Assembly: GCA_045533195.1 (NCBI GenBank)
Contig: JAZSHI010000025.1
Coordinates: forward strand, 1-44,443
DNA length: 44,443 nucleotides
Direction of reading: 5' to 3'
DNA from: SIG607 sp045533195
Lineage (GTDB): Bacteria; Bacillota; Clostridia; Oscillospirales; Acutalibacteraceae
Made by a program: the position numbers and the translations under genes. The notes under the pieces are model-generated. The model saw only the letters and a program-made list of their open reading frames with translations, ran no database searches and was not told the DNA's origin. Each line of letters begins with the position of its first letter. The first letter of the stretch is position 1. Positions 41,233 to 44,443 of this stretch are shown here, piece by piece.

Positions 41233-42474
41233 ATGATGAAAAAGTTAATGGTCGCTTTGTTGGTGTTCTCACTAATTACTTGTGCGACAGGCTGTGCTAT
41301 AAAACACAAAAGTAATAACGATACTCATTATGACGCTGTTATTGATGATGAAAATAATCAAAATAAGAATGAGTCTATTGTGAATACCAAAAAAAAGATT
41401 AATAACGAAATCGAATTTGGTACAGACTATACCAACGGTTTGGCTTTTGTGAAAGTTAAGGGAGATGAAAAGAACTACTGTATCGATAAAAATGGAAATA
41501 TTGTATTCGAAACGTCAGCTATTATATTTAAAATGGATGATCCCGCTCATGCATATTCAGCTATCACTACTGGATTTTACAACAACATTACTTTAATTTC
41601 AGATCTGTTTCAAATGAATTATATTACCATATGCGACAAAACCGGAAAGCTAACAACTGCGGAAGAGCTGGGAGTAACATACTTTTTAGATGATGCTTTC
41701 AAAGATGGTTTTATTATCACCGTTACAAAAGGTCAAAAAAGCAAAGATGATAAGATAGGAATTCTAAATCATAATCTCGAATGGGTTATAGAACCTTCTT
41801 CGAGTATTGTGAAATCTTTAGGTATGGAATACGGAGTTAATATTTCAACTAGATTTTACCACGATTATATTTTATACGGTGTAAGCGGAAGCGTAGATAT
41901 TAGGACAGGAGAGTTATCACATGAGAGTTATCGTACTAAAGGGAAACATATTCAGGCATCTCTCGTGAGATATTGGTCAGCAAAACCTGATGGATACTAC
42001 AATAGTGATGGACAATTAGTTGTTGATATCGGCAACAACTCAGAACTTATGAGCATAGGCTTCGCCACTGTAGATATCGACGGTGCAGAATTTGTAAATG
42101 GAAAAGCACCAATCGTATTTAGTAATAATACCGACTTTATAAGATTTTCTGCAATTGATACTGATGGAAATATGGATTTTGAACCGGTAGATTTTGGAGA
42201 AAATATAGATTATATAAAAATTGATGGAAACTATATTCTTGTTGTGGGAAATCAAAAAAATTATAATACCACTGCAAGAATATATGACTTAAGCGGTAAA
42301 TTAATAAGTGAGCTTGAACCAACAGTTATACTTATCGGTTCCAATTTCAATTTACAGAACGAGGTAGTACGAGTTAGTTTTGGAATAGTACCGATAGATA
42401 ATAATGGTAACGTTATAGGCGATGCAGTAAGATGGGTGAAATACTTTGGCACAAACCTGCAACCTCTTTTCTAA
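41233..42474 (+). CDS. WG-repeat-like lipoprotein
   Basis: The 413-residue protein has a lipoprotein signal peptide: MMKK, hydrophobic core, and a lipobox-like ATGC with C21 as the acylated residue. Residues 22-60 are a polar, low-complexity spacer, as in membrane-anchored surface lipoproteins. The rest holds degenerate WG/KWG-type repeats ('GLAFVKVKGDEKNYCIDKNGNIVFET', 'YYNSDGQLVVDIG', 'ARIYDLSGKLISELEP'), which form beta-propeller-like structures of unknown function. AGGAGG lies 8 nt before the ATG. It is alone between two copies of a 160-bp repeat and probably controlled by its leader terminator. Confidence 0.78.
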   Translation: MMKKLMVALLVFSLITCATGCAIKHKSNNDTHYDAVIDDENNQNKNESIVNTKKKINNEIEFGTDYTNGLAFVKVKGDEKNYCIDKNGNIVFETSAIIFKMDDPAHAYSAITTGFYNNITLISDLFQMNYITICDKTGKLTTAEELGVTYFLDDAFKDGFIITVTKGQKSKDDKIGILNHNLEWVIEPSSSIVKSLGMEYGVNISTRFYHDYILYGVSGSVDIRTGELSHESYRTKGKHIQASLVRYWSAKPDGYYNSDGQLVVDIGNNSELMSIGFATVDIDGAEFVNGKAPIVFSNNTDFIRFSAIDTDGNMDFEPVDFGENIDYIKIDGNYILVVGNQKNYNTTARIYDLSGKLISELEPTVILIGSNFNLQNEVVRVSFGIVPIDNNGNVIGDAVRWVKYFGTNLQPLF

Positions 42475-42536
42475 TAACAATAATTTAAATACCACTAATT
42501 CTGTACATAGCTTAATGATGCTTCTCATTTTATTCA

Positions 42537-42699
42537 CAATGATGTGATGTGTTCCTTTCCACGTGCGAAGCGCACATCACGTACGAAGGACGCATCACGC
42601 CGCAGGCACATCACGTTCCCATACGGAACACATCGTTCCAAAAAAACTCCCAAGTCTTTTGACTCGGGAGTTTTTTTGGCAAGTTGTACTGATTTAGAT
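42537..42699. repeat. Micro-hairpin repeat, copy 2 (uninterrupted)
   Basis: This 163-bp element starts CAATGATGTGATG, carries hairpins linked by CATCAC (CGTGCG/CGCACA, CGTACG, GCCGCAGGC, GTTCC/GGAAC), then a terminator hairpin and the tail GCAAGTTGTACTGATTTAGAT. It is the intact version of the copy at 40418-40938 and lies in the same orientation. Its right end contains the stop codon of the hydrolase gene (42694-42696). Confidence 0.82.
42641..42676. terminator. Bidirectional terminator within repeat copy 2
   Basis: Arms 42641-42656 and 42661-42676 pair over 15 of 16 positions (one A-C mismatch) with a TTTT loop, A-run on one side and T-run on the other. It can end both the lipoprotein transcript and the hydrolase transcript on the minus strand. 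Confidence 0.82.
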
Positions 42700-43791
42700 A
42701 TTTAACGCATTATTAAACATATTCAAAATATCCTGCATCATTTCTATATTGATTTCACTGTACAAAGCGTGGTCAACACCATTGCAAAATTCGGTCAGTT
42801 CCTCCTGCGTAAGATCTCGGTCGTATTCCTTCCTAAGCCGTTTCAAGTCCTTTTCAACTTTATCTTGATAGGCAACAGCTCGCGGTGAGTGCAAAATGGT
42901 ATTATGCCCTGCTTGGATACCGGTACCAATGTAATACGTTACATTCTTTCTCCGAATCTCATTCCTATGAGAAATAACGGATTGATGAGTAAAGCTGATA
43001 ACGAAATCACGGTTGCCGTGGGCAATATAAACAGGCACATCGGTACTGTTTATGCCTTGTACGGCATCGTACTTTGTATAGTCTTCGAACAACAGCGTTT
43101 GATAGGCGTTCAAAAATTCTTTCGGGAAATCGATTCTCTGCAAATTTGGAAAAGGGCTTATATATTGTTCTCCCTTTTCCACAAACAGCGTATAGCCACT
43201 GTTAAACGGGGCTACAGCAGAGCATCCACAGATGTTTTTATGGAGGGAAAGCACCGCCGTTGCCGCATAACCACCCCAGGAATGTCCAAACAAGAACAGC
43301 GGATATTTGGACAACTGTTTATCGTTTTCAATATATGTTAATGCATGGTCCAAATTCACCAAGGGCGTACACATTCCAACGGTAGAGTCACCCTCGGACC
43401 CATACGTGCCTTGGCAATCATAGGTAAACACGGCGTATCCGTTGCGCACAAAATACTCAATGAACGGAATGTAATCATCTGCACCGGCATGCATACCGTG
43501 GCAAACCACAACCATCCCTTTAGCGCTATTACAAGGATAAAAATAGCCTTGTAACTTCCACTGGCCGCTTGGAAAGAAAAAAGTTGTCCGCGGCAGTCTT
43601 TCTTTCACGCGACTATAATCAAATTCACCGAATATCATGTTGATATCCCGTTTTTTGTATCTTTTAAAGAAGGAATTGTATGCGGCCATCGCTCCAAGAA
43701 TCGTTCCCACTTGTAGTCCTGTACGCAGCGCGATCTTCGCAACCATTTTTGCGTCGTTTATCAAACGTCCGCCTGATTCTTTACTTTCCAA
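42694..43791 (-). CDS. Alpha/beta hydrolase
   Basis: This 365-residue serine hydrolase has oxyanion-hole 'CHGMHAG' (97-103), the nucleophile elbow GHSWGG (S171), a likely acid D in 'YIAHGNRDFVIS' and a likely histidine in 'QAGHNTILHS'. Residues 17-38 are hydrophobic and may anchor it to the membrane. It is monoacylglycerol-lipase/YqiA-like in arrangement, but the substrate is unknown. The start is TTG with AAAGGAG 8 nt upstream. It is divergent from the condensation-domain gene, with which it may cooperate. Its last codons overlap repeat copy 2. Confidence 0.83.
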   Translation of the reverse strand: MESKESGGRLINDAKMVAKIALRTGLQVGTILGAMAAYNSFFKRYKKRDINMIFGEFDYSRVKERLPRTTFFFPSGQWKLQGYFYPCNSAKGMVVVCHGMHAGADDYIPFIEYFVRNGYAVFTYDCQGTYGSEGDSTVGMCTPLVNLDHALTYIENDKQLSKYPLFLFGHSWGGYAATAVLSLHKNICGCSAVAPFNSGYTLFVEKGEQYISPFPNLQRIDFPKEFLNAYQTLLFEDYTKYDAVQGINSTDVPVYIAHGNRDFVISFTHQSVISHRNEIRRKNVTYYIGTGIQAGHNTILHSPRAVAYQDKVEKDLKRLRKEYDRDLTQEELTEFCNGVDHALYSEINIEMMQDILNMFNNALNI

Positions 43792-43855
43792 TCTGCAAAC
43801 TCCTTTGTTTTAAATTTCGTTAAAGTCCTTGTAAGCAATATATGCTCACGCGTTT

Positions 43856-43884
43856 AGTTTAACATAGATTTTCGGATTTTTCAA
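43856..43884 (-). promoter_or_regulatory. Promoter of the alpha/beta hydrolase gene
   Basis: On the minus strand TTGAAA (43879-43884), a 17-nt spacer and TAAACT (43856-43861) lie about 65 nt before the TTG start. Confidence 0.55.
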
Positions 43885-43973
43885 TGCGAACCGATTTAGA
43901 TATCATTTTTTAAATAAAAAATAATGTTATAAGAAAAAGTTGAAAAATGCTTTCTTTTGTCGAAAAAGTGTGG

Positions 43974-43979
43974 TATAAT
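43974..43979 (+). promoter_or_regulatory. -10 box of the condensation-domain gene
   Basis: A perfect TATAAT lies 50 nt before the start codon. The best -35 with 17-nt spacing is the weak TTTCTT (43951-43956), so an activator may be needed. Confidence 0.5.
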
Positions 43980-44029
43980 AATCAAATATTACGAAAAAAA
44001 CATATTATCTTACAGGAGCGTAATGGAAT

Positions 44030-44443
44030 ATGACAGATAAATCTTGTTACAATTTAAGTCTCTCGCAAGACGTGGCATATCTGCAATGCAAATACAGTTT
44101 ATATAAAAGAGTGATCAACATACTTTCCTCCATCACCATTGATGAGGAAGTGGATTTCAAGCTTATGGATCAGGCTTTCAAGCTTCTTGTTGAACGAAAT
44201 GACTGCCTCAGAATTAGGTTCTTCAAAAAGAGGGGAAATCTGATGCAGTACTTTGGTGATTCCGGAAAGAATATCAAGAAGGTTCCTGTTTTGTCCTTTG
44301 AAACCAAAGAACAGCAAGACGCCTTTATCGATAAGGTTAGAAAAAAAACCATTGACTATATGCACGGCGTTGTCATCGAACCTTATTTTATTCACACCTA
44401 TGACAATCGTTACATGGTGTTTTTCAAGATTTGTCATCTGGTT
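44030..44443 (+). CDS. Condensation-domain protein (partial, cut by window end)
   Basis: An open frame from the ATG at 44030 to the window end gives 138 residues beginning 'MTDKSCYNLSLSQDVAYLQC'. This resembles the start of NRPS-type condensation domains: 'YNLSLSQ' near the C1 position, 'LVERNDCLRIRFF' as the C2-like segment (usual form RHExLRTxF), and the sequence stops at 'FKICHLV', where the catalytic HHxxxDG motif begins (C in place of the first H). AGGAG is 11 nt upstream, a rather long spacing. Such proteins join acyl or aminoacyl groups to acceptors. Minus-strand ORFs here are shadows. Confidence 0.65.
   Translation, partial: MTDKSCYNLSLSQDVAYLQCKYSLYKRVINILSSITIDEEVDFKLMDQAFKLLVERNDCLRIRFFKKRGNLMQYFGDSGKNIKKVPVLSFETKEQQDAFIDKVRKKTIDYMHGVVIEPYFIHTYDNRYMVFFKICHLV

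Noticed and set aside
44099..44437. 112-residue minus-strand ORF at the right edge
   Set aside because: The opposite strand has an ATG-started frame with condensation-domain motifs and an upstream TATAAT, so this is a shadow.

Overview
The window looks like a chromosomal segment of an AT-rich, low-GC Gram-positive bacterium, most likely an uncultured gut-type Clostridia (Bacillota). The basis is the strong AGGAGG-type ribosome binding sites, consensus TTGACA/TATAAT promoters with 17-bp spacers, Clostridia-style signal peptides, an ECF transporter S component, an NCS2 uracil permease and many TTG/GTG starts. I recognise 39 genes or gene fragments and no rRNA, tRNA or CRISPR array.

Left edge (1-6153): a string of tiny hairpins joined by ATATAACT linkers, then on the minus strand a 1344-residue secreted multi-module surface protein, a short winged-HTH regulator with a perfect inverted repeat in its promoter, and a PlsC-like acyltransferase carrying a zinc ribbon.

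Main block (6290-27872, minus strand): one tightly packed, 20-gene surface-polysaccharide operon, running from a consensus promoter at 27922-27950 to a strong terminator at 6201-6230. In transcription order it encodes a PglE-like sugar aminotransferase, an orphan DctM-type TRAP permease with a very small membrane partner, a PglC/WcaJ-like initiating sugar-phosphate transferase, a TupA-like ATP-grasp protein, a second ATP-grasp ligase, a divergent DegT-like PLP enzyme, a FemAB/GNAT-like transferase, a GT4 glycosyltransferase, an HpcH/HpaI-type aldolase, two more glycosyltransferases, a Wzy/EpsG polymerase, a pyruvyl transferase, a Wzx flippase, an FrhB-like iron-sulfur protein, and CapE, CapF, a PF14907 nucleotidyltransferase and CapG. 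CapE/F/G make UDP-N-acetyl-L-fucosamine. The whole set predicts a Wzx/Wzy-type glycan containing FucNAc, probably an amino-sugar, pyruvyl groups and amino- or hydroxy-acid decorations. No Wzz or tyrosine kinase is present.

Middle (28027-39680): metabolic genes. These are a DUF89 phosphatase; a LysR regulator with an iron-containing alcohol dehydrogenase and a nitrilase-family amidase, divergent from an M20 peptidase; a candidate structured RNA of about 270 nt; uracil salvage (upp plus NCS2 permease); a DUF4838 glycosidase-like protein; and an ECF-S / uridine-kinase-like / AAA ATPase operon.

Right part (39804-44443): a short pyrophosphatase-family gene translationally overlapped by a truncated four-helix-bundle (S23/Avd-like) remnant; a complex repeat region with micro-hairpin arrays and a nested insertion; a WG-repeat-like lipoprotein gene preceded by a structured leader that ends in an intrinsic terminator and flanked by two copies of a ~160-bp repeat; an alpha/beta hydrolase; and the start of a condensation-domain protein cut by the window end. 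The least explained parts are the structured leader at 40995-41232, the candidate ncRNA at 33045-33323, the repeat system at 40357-40938, and the unusual decoration genes of the polysaccharide operon.
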